From the NCBI GenBank assembly GCA_038049695.1, contig CP142458.1:42005501-42069500 (forward strand): a stretch of 64,000 bases of DNA. The letters run 5' to 3'. The DNA is from Cinnamomum chago. Taxonomy: Eukaryota; Streptophyta; Magnoliopsida; Laurales; Lauraceae. This document shows, piece by piece, positions 35,601-46,380 of the stretch. Within the stretch, counting starts at the first letter, position 1; the number at the start of each line of letters is the position of its first letter. The position numbers and the translations under genes are program-made. The notes under the pieces were generated by a model that was not told where the DNA came from, did no database searches, and saw nothing but the letters and a program-made list of their open reading frames with translations.

Positions 35601-37350
35601 CTAAGTAGCCTTAATGAATGTAGAGGTAGTGATTTTGGGAACAAACTTAAAAGGAGCTCTAGAGGGGTGATTTTGAGACAGCCTAATCTTAAAGGGACAA
35701 TTGGGGACTAGATGACCAATATGATTACAAAAGTGACAAGTCCATCTAGAGGTAAAGAAGTTTTTATCTATAGGTTTGAGATGAGTCCTAGTAATATGTT
35801 GAAAGTTATTCTTCTTGCTACTAGATGAGCAATCAAAGCCTATACCATTCTTGTTACCAAAAATTTTGTTCATTCCTAACATTTGATAAAATTTGTCATT
35901 TCCCAAGGTAAATTTATCAACAACATGTTTTCCCTTTTTGAGTTTCATTTGTAAAGATTTTGATTCTTGTTGACTAGATTCTAGCAAACATTGTAATTTA
36001 TGAATTTCTTTTTCAGCTTTCGCTAGATTGTCATTAGAGGTAGTCAACTTAGATTGAACATTTCTTATCTCATTGTCTTTTAAGATTAATTGATCTTTTA
36101 AAACAATTACATCATCCACAAGCCTTTTAGATTCAATTTTTAAACTTTTATTCTTCTTGGTTGTGACTTCACATAGTTCATATAGATCATCATAGGCTTG
36201 ATGTATATCATTTTCATCATTTACTTCTTCTTTCCCTATGGTATCTTCTTTTAAAACATTATGATCTTCATTTTCTTCAATAGGAGTAAATAGAAGCCAA
36301 GAAGTGGAGTTATCATTATCTTCATCATCTTGAAATTCATCATTGTCACTACAGTCATCTTCATCATCATCATCCCAAGTTATGTTCAAAAGTTTCTTTC
36401 CTTTCTTATCTTTCATTTCCAACTCTCTAAGGGAGGAACAATTTTGAGCAATGTGACCAAATCCTTTACAATTGTAACATTGCACGTCCTTCTTGATAAA
36501 AGATCCCCTAGAGTTCCTCTGAAAATTTTCATTTCTAGATTCCTCAGAAGTTCTGAAGTTCTTTCTATTTTTAAAGAAATTTTTAACCTTCTTAGTGAGC
36601 AAGACTGTGTTTTCATCACTCTCACTTTCATTATCATTTTCTTTATGTTGGGAGCTAAGAGCTACACCTTTCTTCTTACTAGGGACTTCAAAATCTAATT
36701 CATAAGTGAGAAAATTTCCTCTAAGTTCTTCAATTTTGATATTGTCAACATCTTTACTCTCAGCTATGGCTACAATCTTGAGTTTGAACCTTTTGGGGAG
36801 AGATCTTAAGATTTTTCTAACAACCTTGGATTCATCCATCTTTTCTCCTAGACCTATGAGGGAATTAATAATCTCCATAAATGTAGTATAGAACTCGTCA
36901 AAGGTTTCTTCCTCTTGGATTTTGAGTTCTTCATACTTAGTTATGAACATTTGAATTTTAGCTATTTTAACTTGATTAGTCCCTTCATGAGTGGTCTCTA
37001 AGGTATCCCAAACTTTCTTAGTTGTATTACAGTTTACTACCCTGTTGAACTCTTCTTGAGACAAGGCACAATATAAGGCATTTTTAGCTTAGCATTCAGA
37101 TTTGCCCTATCTTTCTCTCTTTGAGTCCACTCTCTCTTAGGCTTAGGATTGATAGATATAACATACCCTTCCGAATCTTGTTCAGCAATAGTGGAGGCAT
37201 GGTACCATTCTTCAATGATATTCCACACATCTAGACTTTGAGACTCTAAGAAGACTTACATCCTAATTTTCCAATAACGGTAATGAGAACCATTAAACAA
37301 GGGTGGTCTATTAGTGGCATGACCTTCTCTTAATTGGGCTTGCATTATGA
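35601..37350 (-). mobile_element. Gag part of Sirevirus S
   Basis: The minus strand starts near 37350 with GHATNRPPLFNGSHYRYWK, the usual gag N-terminus, and continues through KVWDTLETTHEGTNQVK and ILRSLPKRFK (capsid-type UBN2 region). The first zinc knuckle is CYNCKGFGHIAQNC (near 36475). An acidic stretch and a coiled coil similar to the protein of element A follow. The second knuckle is CHFCNHIGHLVPNC (near 35735). Two knuckles with a coiled coil between them fit the Sirevirus gag. This is a broken fossil copy. Confidence 0.85.
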
Positions 37351-37381
37351 CCACAAAATAAAAACTCACTCTAAGGATTCT

Positions 37382-39092
37382 TGTTAAATTGTATGGTCTC
37401 AATCCATCAGTTGATGTAATAAATTGATTAATTTCTTTATTTATCAATATAATCATGCTTTCCTTTCATGAGATGAATGGTGTTTTAATTGCTTAATGCA
37501 CATGACCAATACATATGACATGATGGTTCATGAGATGAACCGGAGTCCACAAGTATATTAGATGTAATACATGTGTATGGATGAGATCCACATACGGGAG
37601 ACATGTGTCACAAATCTTATACTTAAATATCTTCACAACCAGTGATGAGACTGGGCATCTCATCTGATAAGGTTGCAGCACTTTGATCACTATGAGATAG
37701 TGTAATTTCTCTCGATTATCAGAATGCAAGATTCTGGATCATGGTGCTGGTACATTGGAAGTATTGAAGGACTATGAGATGCACCTTATGAACACTGTCT
37801 TTACTTTAAGGTCTGCTCTCATAATTCCCTAGCAATAGGTTCTCAATCCTGAGACATTAATGAACTCAAGTTTCTATCTATTCATTTGCTTTGAGTCACC
37901 AATGAGTGAGGCCAATTGTAGGTCAACACCTCGGTGATTTGGGTACGTGGTAGTAGAGCTGTGAGAACATTCAATGGTCAAGATGGAATCTATCTTTAAA
38001 ATCCCCTTGTGCCAATTAATAGATTTATCATTGGTAAGTGCGCACCCATTCCAATTAAGAGTTAATTGGATCGGTACCAAATGATCACTATAATTAATTG
38101 GGCTTAAGGATAATAAGATATGGATCTAATTTGGAAGACAGGTCCAATTGATCCATGGATATAAATGAAGGGGCCTACTTGTGGTAATCGGGAAGTTTAG
38201 GGTCTTCATTGTAATTTATTCCTAAGACTAGAGTTCAATTGCATTTATATAGTGGAGTTATTTGCAATTAACTGTGGGCCCGGATTGCACATGAGATGTA
38301 GGGTCGCGAGTCTCAGTTGAAGCCAACTAGCTTTCTATGGAATCCCTAGTGGTCCCCACGCTAGCCCAAGTTGTTAGAAACATACTAATCCTACTTGAAC
38401 TCTAAGAGGAAGGAATTAGAAGTTACTATTTCTATTTGAAGTAAGACTTCTAATAGTGGTAATAGTATACTTACTAATTGTTGTGGAAGTGAGACTTCTA
38501 TAGCAGGTTGGAAAGGGAGAAAGTTACTAATTGGTAATGGAAGTTGGACTTCTATTTCAATAAGGTAAGAAGGAGGTTTAAAGGGCTATATAAAGGGAAT
38601 CAAACCCCTCATGGATGTCCATAACATTGGAGAGAAAACCCCAGCCCTTATTTTGTGCAAGTGTTGCACATCTTCCTCTTCTCTTTCTCTTCTAGTTCCT
38701 TGGAGTTTCTAGCTGGGTTTTCTCTTGAAGTTTCCACCAATCTTCTTAAGAAAAGAGATCTAATACGGGTCATAGCGTGGAAGATCAAAAGGTCTTGGAG
38801 ATTCTGATTTGATTAGTGAAAGAGTTTCATCATCAAAGAAAGACACAACTTCTCCATTAGAGCACTACTAAGCTCCAAAGGTATAATCTACTTCCTTGTA
38901 TGTTGTAGATTTCGTGGTTGCATGTTTATGTGCTATTTCTATCTTCTAGATAGGTTATATTGCTGTACATGATTTATGAGTTTGAGGGACTGCATCTTAG
39001 ATTGGGTTTTATAGCCTTCTGGATAGTTGATCCCTACATCAAGTGGGTCAAAAACTTTTAAAACCTATCCTAGAGGCCACCTACTTCCAACA
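37382..39092 (+). mobile_element. Plus-strand solo LTR of the C family inside S
   Basis: It starts TGTTAAATTGTATGG and ends CTACTTCCAACA, 1711 bp. The perfect ATTCT target duplication lies at 37377-37381 and 39093-39097. It is homologous to the C 3' LTR over its full length in the opposite orientation. It is inserted between the S primer site and gag. Confidence 0.9.
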
Positions 39093-39133
39093 ATTCTAAC
39101 TCTAGGTTGTGACACCTAAACAAGAGCACCTAA

Positions 39134-39145
39134 GCTCTGATACCA
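39134..39145 (-). promoter_or_regulatory. tRNA-iMet primer binding site of S
   Basis: The plus strand reads GCTCTGATACCA, complement TGGTATCAGAGC, two bases from the 5' LTR of S. Confidence 0.85.
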
Positions 39146-39147
39146 AT

Positions 39148-40820
39148 TGAAAGTCCAAGATTGAATCGTAGACAGGGGGGGTGGGTGGGTTTGAAAAGGG
39201 TGAGCTAAAAACCTAGACCAATTTTAAATCTTTTAGATTTTAAGTCACTTATGCTTTGATGAAGATTAATTATCTTGTGAAGAGGAGTAGTCTCTAAGTC
39301 AAACATACACAAGAAACTAACAACTACAATCTTCATTCAATGATAGTATCAAACATAAGAGCATCATCCATGTAATGAAAGCAAAAGATCAATCACCATA
39401 ACACAAGCATTTATAGTGGTTCAACCAACGTGCCTACATCCACTCCCGGCGTCTCTACCGGATTTCCACTAACTCATGTTAAGGTTTAGGTTCACCTTCA
39501 ACCTTACGAATACATCACTATGCTTTTCAAGGCTAAGCATAAACCTTTACAATACTATATATGCTTTTCAAGGCTAAGCACCAACCTTTACAACAGGAGG
39601 ATTCTCTCTTAAATAAAATGCCTATGAATGCATGGATAAGAGAACAATGTAAGTGCAATTTAATGCCTCTAAATAGGCTGAATTGAAAATGAAATCTCAC
39701 TCTCTAGACATATGCATATGAATTGTAAAGGTCTATGATTGATGCATATACTAGAAATTACTCTATCTCTTTTAGAAAGAAGAAATTCTAAATGATGCAA
39801 AGATGTTAGTCATTTATATGAGAAAGAGTTGTATGACAAACACATGGGTTTCCAAAGTAAACAAACTTGATTTGAAGAAGTAAAACTTAAATCTAGCAAG
39901 TTAGTTTTGAAACAATAAAACAACCTCATGTGAATTGCAAACCATATGTCGATTTCATAAAGCTAAGAGATTTTAAAGTTCTAACCATGTTATGGAAAAC
40001 AACATTTCAAAAGACAGACAACTATTTGATCATGCTTAAAGGAAACAAAGATTTAGAAACAAAGCATGAGTTTAAACTTGGGATAAAGAAAGCACACCCA
40101 TTTGAAGATCAGAGGTTGAATCATTGGATTAGCTTCATAATCCCTTCATTAATACTCTTAAAAATTTGTTATTCCTTGGCCTTAAAAATCCCCCAAAGTT
40201 CAGCAACTTTTTCCAAACAAAAAGCTACTTTTTAAAGAGAAAAAGTTCCCAATGGCTAGTGCCCGGTCGACCTGGTACAGGGCTGGGTCGACCGGGTGCT
40301 CAACGGCTCTAAAAATGCCCGTTGGAGAGGACTAACGGCACAATTCCCCGGTCGACCCGCAGTGTGGGCCCGGTCGACTGGCCACACAGGGAGGTCGACC
40401 TAGAGACAACCCACAAATTCTGAATTTTCAGAAAGATGAAACTATGAGGGCTTCTTTCCAGGGGACTTTGAGGCACAATGATCAAGCTTGGGATCATAAC
40501 TTAAAAAGGATGAAAATAGAATTTTAAAGACATGAAACATTCAAACCAAAATATGAATTTAAAGTGAAAACAATTGGAAAGCTTGAAATGATTTTTGAAT
40601 TCAATGATAGAACATTTTGAGACTTGAAAATCTGAACTAAAAACTTCATGAACTTAAGATAAATAAGATTTGAAAACCATGCATATCATATAATAAAAAC
40701 AAAGATTATGAATGAGAAATATGCATGAAGATCCTAAGATTAAGAGCATGAAAGAATGAGATGACAAGCTATGAAAATGAATGCATCCTATCAAATTGCA
40801 ACAAAACAAAAACTCTAACA
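39148..40820 (-). repeat. 5' LTR of Sirevirus S
   Basis: Full-length partner of 313-2000, 1673 bp. It has the hairpin pair (about 39533-39592) and four exact GGTCGACC boxes at 40265-40400. The CCCAACGGCTA box of the 3' LTR is CCCAATGGCTA here (40248-40258). Confidence 0.9.
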
Positions 40821-42103
40821 AGAGATTCATGAGGCTCCTAAGTGAGGGCTACATGTTAAAAATTTGAACCGTTCGGAATTATTGCCCCTCTCTTCTTGTA
40901 TAGACCTTCGCCAAATTTCACCCCATAGGAATTGGACCCACCCTAGTTGAATCACTTGTATAATATTGGAATAAGATTTTATAAAAATACTAATGTGTTT
41001 GTAACCTTCAATCTTATGGCAAACTCAACTCCTATAAGCCAAATATTGTAAAAGGATAGGGAAAAGAAACTTTAGCCCTGAAAAAAGGAAGAAAATAGAG
41101 AGGAAATACAAAGATAATTCTTGCTTTCAAAATAATTTTAATAATAGTAGTAATAATGGGGACAATTTATAAAAGTCTATTGGCAAATGGCAACATAAAG
41201 CCTTAAGAGGAGCAGGCATTCATAAGAGAAAAGATAACACAAACCAATCCAAAGTGTTGCAAATGTCATCAAACATACAAATCATCCATCAAATCAGTGC
41301 TCAACATCTACTTCAAGGTACAAGAGATTATAGGAGTTTTGAGCCTACGAGTGTGCCAGCACAAGATAATTGTACCAAGTTAAACTCAATTTGCAAATAT
41401 TGAAGCAATTACTGATAGTAATAATAAAAAAAGCATTGAAGTAAGTAGCGCATAAGTGATCATACACAGCACATAACAGGCAATACTTAGTAAGCCTTCT
41501 TCTTAAATTGGTTATAGGCAATATTTAGTAAGTTTTCTTAATTTTGTTTAAATCAGTACACCTACAGGTAAGCTTCAAGTAATCTAATCAATGACCATTA
41601 GATCTGTGGGGGGAAAAATTCAAATTAATACGCGGGTCAAGTTTGGCTCAAAATGAACCCAACCTGACTCACTGATCCAGCCCAGACGATAGCACAGGAA
41701 TCAGTAACTACCGGCGTGCAGTTATTGAGGGATCAATTTCCGGATTCAAGACATCCCACGATCTAAGGTCCAACAATTACAAAATTGAGACGATAAAGGA
41801 AGAGAACGTGCCCAGGTAACGGGAGAGAATCTAGGAAAATGGGAAGTATTTAAAGAGAAAAGAATCAGATGAAGAGGTATGTACAATTTCTATAAAGAAG
41901 ACAGAGGATTATTGAAAAAGGATTTCTTTGGCCTAACTTGATCATCGGAGAATCTTCGATCAGACCATCCGATCGAGCTCTCACGGTGAATTTCTGTGAT
42001 TCAGATGAAGACATTTTATTCAACAACAGAGGAAAGGCAAGATTTCCATTATCAAGCACAGCTGATCTGCTCGTCCTCGGGTCAGTAAAAATCAGTCCTT
42101 ACA
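40821..42103 (+). repeat. LTR end of outermost element T
   Basis: The sequence runs up to CAGTCCTTACA at 42103, directly followed by the primer-site-like TTGACGCCTTCTGTGGGA. It is therefore read as the 3' part of an LTR into which S inserted. The partner LTR is not in the window, so the LTR limits are not proven. Confidence 0.5.
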
Positions 42104-42104
42104 A

Positions 42105-42122
42105 TTGACGCCTTCTGTGGGA
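42105..42122 (+). promoter_or_regulatory. Primer-site-like sequence of element T
   Basis: TTGACGCCTTCTGTGGGA is close to the TTGGCGCCGTCTGTGGGA found after many plant Ty3/Gypsy LTRs. Confidence 0.6.
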
Positions 42123-42169
42123 AGCGAAAGAGGGAAATCGCCCACTAACGCTTCTTCTAACAGAGAAAA

Positions 42170-43307
42170 ATGGCAGATCAAGAGCAAGATGAACAACCTA
42201 TTCCTTAAGGGGAAGGAGCCCAAGTTAGAGGGCCACAAGAATGATCGGGAAAAGACCCTTTGCTAAACCGCTTTGATGGGATGGACTTCCAATATGTCCG
42301 GTGCACCGAAAGCAATCAGACCATTCCATCTATAAATGGGAAGGGGTGAGTTGGATTAAAAGTTTTTTACGCTGGCCCGAGCCGCGTGGTGATCTCACCT
42401 TCCGTGGACAAGCTACAAGGAGAAACACACTAGAAGCCGAGCCAAAGCCTTCCAAAGCATGTCTCGCCATGAGACACATACGCCCGGTTAGAACAAACCT
42501 GTAGAGATGCTGTTTGAGACCTGGCAGAGGGGGTCAACCAACAATAGGAAAAAATCAATTGTCTATTGTTAGAATTGGAGGCCGCGAAGGGAGATCAGGG
42601 ACGAGCCCCAAGCCAAGAAATTGCTCGTGAGACGTGGAGGATGGAGCGCCAAGGACGCAAACTTGAGCGGGAGCCCAGGCGTCACCATTTTGAATCAAGG
42701 GCTTGGCGGAGCCGAGCTCAGGACAGAACGGGTGACGAAGGAAACAGGACTTCAAGTTCTAGACCCCGGAAGGAAGGAAAGTCTGAAACCTGACCACGAT
42801 GTAATAAGGACGAAAAGTCTTCAAGGAGAAAGGCGTCCCTGTGAGCTATGGTTGAAGGAGATATACAAGCCTTGATAGAGAAGGCATTGGCGAATCAGAA
42901 GCCTCCTTAAGGAACGCCGAACAGAGCAAGGTTCCTCGGAAGCGTACAAAATTTTGAATCTCCATTTTCAGAAGAAATAGAGAAGGAGGACCCTCCCCAG
43001 CGGTTCTCGATCCCCAAGCTAGGAGTATATGATGGAGTCTCCGATCCAACTTACCATGTCCAACACCACTAGCATTCAATGGCATTATGGATAGGGAACG
43101 AACCTCTGATGTGCAAGGTTTTTCCTTCTAGTTTGGGGGACCTAGCCTTGAAATGGTTTGCTTGCTTATGGGCAAGGTCGATTAACACCTTTCGAGAATT
43201 TGCTGAATCTTTTGTTAGTCGATTTGTAATAAACTCCAAACAACCAAAGGATATCGGAGCATTATTGTCTCCCAAGAAGCAGAGCTCGGAGAGCCTAAAG
43301 AAGTTCA
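42170..43307 (+). mobile_element. Gag part of Ty3/Gypsy-like element T
   Basis: The start MADQEQDEQP follows the primer site. The conserved retrotransposon gag segment lies at 43079-43307, with LALKWFACLWARSI, FREFAESFVSRF and the closing SSESLKKF. This fits the Retrotrans_gag domain of Tat/Athila-type or related Gypsy elements. It is broken and ends at the Sirevirus LTR piece E. Confidence 0.7.
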
Positions 43308-43848
43308 TGAAAGTCCGGGATCCTTAACCCTAGAGGGGGGGTGAATAGGGTGAGTTTCAAATTAGTGACTAATTATGCCAAATTTTAAATTCTAGAGATC
43401 AATTAGTCACAAGTGGTGATAAAGTAAATAAATGTGGAAGCTTACAAAAACAATCACCACAAAGCATGCACCATCACATAAGGATTTATAGTGTTTCGAC
43501 TTCAATGCCTACATCCACTACCGGCTTGTGATTCAACATCCCACCGGATTTCCACTATTTATGCTTTTCAAAAGGCTAATCAATAACCTCTAACACTATC
43601 CTTTTCTTAGGCTTAGCAATAACCTATACACTATGCTTTTCTAGGCTAAGCAATAACCTCTACACTATGCTTTTCTTAGGCTAAGCATTAACCTTTATAA
43701 GATAATTTTCTCAAAGAAGTGTTTACACAAACACTTTAAAAGATACAATTAAAGCTCATTACATTTGCCTCTTAATTAGGCTGATATGAAAATTAAAACA
43801 AACTCACACAACACTTTATGAAATACAAAGATGAATGCACATGGTGTG
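43308..43848 (-). repeat. Sirevirus LTR piece E inside T gag
   Basis: It starts TGAAAGTCCGGG, the 3' LTR end of a minus-strand Sirevirus. It continues very like the solo LTR at 59888 up to the insertion of G1 at 43849. Hairpin units lie at about 43560-43695. The remainder should lie beyond G1, outside the window. Confidence 0.75.
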
Positions 43849-46198
43849 TGTTAGACCCCGACCCAGACTATTTCAATTAGTGTGCGATTAGTGTGTGTTT
43901 AGTCCTAAGTGGGTTTAGTTGTCGTTGGGTTAGAAATAATTAGTTTTAGTCTTGGACATAGCTTTGGGAATTTTGAGAACGTTTAGTATTAGTCAGACAC
44001 ACTCAGGAAGGCCTGAGTGCACGTGTAAGCTTGGGAGGATCGTATCGGTTTTCCGTTCAAATTTGTGATTTTGATTTCATTTGAATGATTTTACTATGTG
44101 TTACAACTTTTGTTTTCAGCCCATTCATGTTTGAAGCCCAAAAACCCAAGTTCTGGCCCAAAAAAGGGTAAAGTTGTCTTTTATATACAAATCTGGACAC
44201 AAATTTCGAGATCTCAAAACCATGTCAAAAATATACTTTTTAAAAATTAGATATTTCGACGACCATTTTATCCTTCTTCGTCGAGTTCATTCGAGGCCCA
44301 CAAGATCATGTTTTCATTAATACAAGAATTAGCCAATTGGGCCCCATTTGCTAAGGCTTAAGTCAACCCTTCTCTTTCCCTCCTTCACTCTCAACCCTAA
44401 CCCTAGAGCAGCCAAGAGGAGAAACCTTTTTCCTTCCATTTTATTTCTCTTGAATGATCAAGCTAGAAGCCTCCAAATGGAATTCTAAGACCATCACCTT
44501 CTTCCTCTCATCTCAAACTTTCTATTGATGTCCTTTTCTTGAAAGTTAGAAGTGAGCAAGCTCTCCATTGTATTCATTCCTTTTTGTTTGGGCATTTCTA
44601 GGTAAGAGCTTCAACCCATATTTTTCATGGAGCCTTTTTAACTCTTAAAGATCTCGTTTTTGATGTTACAAACCCTTTTGTTAAAATGGGTTTCTTGTTT
44701 TCCAGATTGAGTGAGTTTTTGTGTGGTTTTCATGGGTTTTGTAGTTCTTGGGATTAGCTTGAGTGGAAGTTCTTGAAGTGGTTTGTGGCATCTTTGACTA
44801 AGGCAAGTAACCAATCTAGGATGGATGATAGCATGTGTACATTTCAATTGTTTTCCTTTCACTCTTCTCATTGATTGGAAATTTATGACTTGAATGGAAA
44901 ATTTGGGGATTTTGTTTTTTGATTGGAGAATGGGAATATAATGTCTCAATTTGTGTTTTGAAATGTGTGTTTTACCCTTGGAGAGCATGGAGGCTCTGGG
45001 AGTGCAGGTGGAATGAGAAACAAGAAGAAAGGAAGAAGAAAATGTGAAAATCTGAACTGAACTGCACTGCCCGTGCAGTTTTGGTCAGTCGCGAGTCAGC
45101 TGGTGGCTAGCCGAAATCCCCATTTCGGCTAATCGCGAGCTGACCGCGCTTGGCGGTTCCTTTTCCAGAAGCTGAATCCTGCATCTGAGTTCAGCGGTCA
45201 GCCCTACGGTCAGCTTACGGCTAGCCGCCAAGTTCCATTTCGGCTAACCGTAAGCCAACCGAAATTATTACGGTTCCTTTTCCAGAGAGCTGCATCAGAC
45301 TTGGATTTTTAGCAGTCAGCCCTGCGGTCAGCTTACGGCGAGCCGCCAGGTTCCATTTCGGCTAGCCGCCAGCTGACCGCGAGCTGATCGAAATTTGACA
45401 GAATGCTTGTTTTGAAGAGTATTTATAAGAATTAAAACTAGAACATGTTAAGTGACCTTTAGCTTGATATTGTGCACTCGAAACTTGAGATGTCTTTGAA
45501 CTTCTGGGGCACTGATTCTCTTTTAAATTCCAACATTTGGGTTTTAATTACACAAGGATCAATCAAAGGTCCTTACATGTGCTTGATAGGCTTTGCGTTC
45601 GTACTTTGGTTTTGATACAATGAATATCATTGCATGCTTGTTTTGAAATTTAAGTACAAGCTCGTTTTAGAGATTTGTTTCAAGAAAAAGAGGTCACTTC
45701 TTAAGCGTGTTATGCATATTAATTATGCATTTTTGCTAGTCGTGTTTGTCGTGTTTTATTAAGTGACTTTCCCCTTTTATCTCGACATGTTTAGACAGTG
45801 TTTCGCGTGTTTTGTGCATTCATGAATTTAAGTGAACACCACTGAGCTTGGACTGCCCTTTCAGTTGATCCACTGTCTGGGGGTCCTTAAACATGTGGAC
45901 TGTCTGCAGACTGGTCGTGTATTTTATTACACATCGTGCGTGTCCGGTTCCGCGGCCGGAATCCCCGTGTGTGTGGGAATCGTGTCGTGATTATATTATG
46001 TATATCGTGCTTGTCGTGCGTGCTTGCTCTTTTCATTATAAATGATAGAGAAAGGATGGGCTCTTTGTGGAATGTAACTATTCATGATATTATAAGTATT
46101 CATGTCAGTTTTGCTCGTATTTTGAAATGTGCTTTAGTCATGTAACTGTTTACCATTCAGCAAGAATGTCTTTAAATGTTTCCTTTAACGTCTACTAC
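43849..46198 (+). repeat. 5' LTR of G1, first part
   Basis: It runs from TGTTAGACCCCGACCCAG up to the TAC target of the CACTA element (46196-46198). The LTR continues at 57872-58204. A preceding GTGTG at 43844-43848 is the likely target duplication. Confidence 0.9.
45070..45430 (+). promoter_or_regulatory. CTAGCCG palindrome cluster and TATA-like box in G1 LTR
   Basis: CGGCTAGCCG-type, CGGCTAACCG-type and GGTCAGC units fill 45070-45390. ATTTATAAGAA follows at about 45420. The layout of a palindrome cluster followed by a TATA box is the same as in the Sirevirus LTRs but with a different core motif. Confidence 0.5.
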
Positions 46199-46380
46199 CA
46201 CTACCTCAAAATGGGTTAAAAACGGCAGTTTTTATTGAATTTAACAACACCTAAAAACTGTCGTTCATAACGACGTTTACCCTCAGCCGTTTCTAAAAGA
46301 GCGACAGTCTGGTTAGTGTGGGCGTACCATTTTAAAAATCGACATACAGGTACCGTCGTTTTTAAATATAAACCGGTCAA
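46199..46380 (+). repeat. CACTA left terminus and subterminal repeats
   Basis: The terminal repeat CACTACCTCAAAATGG is followed by ACTGTCGTT, ACGACGT, GCGACAGT and CCGTCGTTTTT-type units in both orientations. Confidence 0.85.

Larger units (their letters stand above)
313..40820 (-). mobile_element. Sirevirus (Ty1/Copia) element S, heavily interrupted
   Basis: On the minus strand, in order, the element shows a 5' LTR (39148-40820), primer site, gag, protease/integrase start, integrase, RT/RNase H, several polypurine tracts and a 3' LTR (313-2000). The two LTRs are alike along their whole length with only scattered differences. The outer flanks are ATAGA (308-312) and AGAGA (40821-40825), a one-mismatch target duplication. 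The gag has a long coiled coil and two CCHC zinc knuckles, as in Sireviruses. Four other elements lie inside it. The coding parts are broken in several places, so it is a fossil and older than everything nested in it. A caution is that the S pieces on the two sides of element C overlap by about 50 bases, so two related copies joined by recombination remain possible. Confidence 0.75.
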
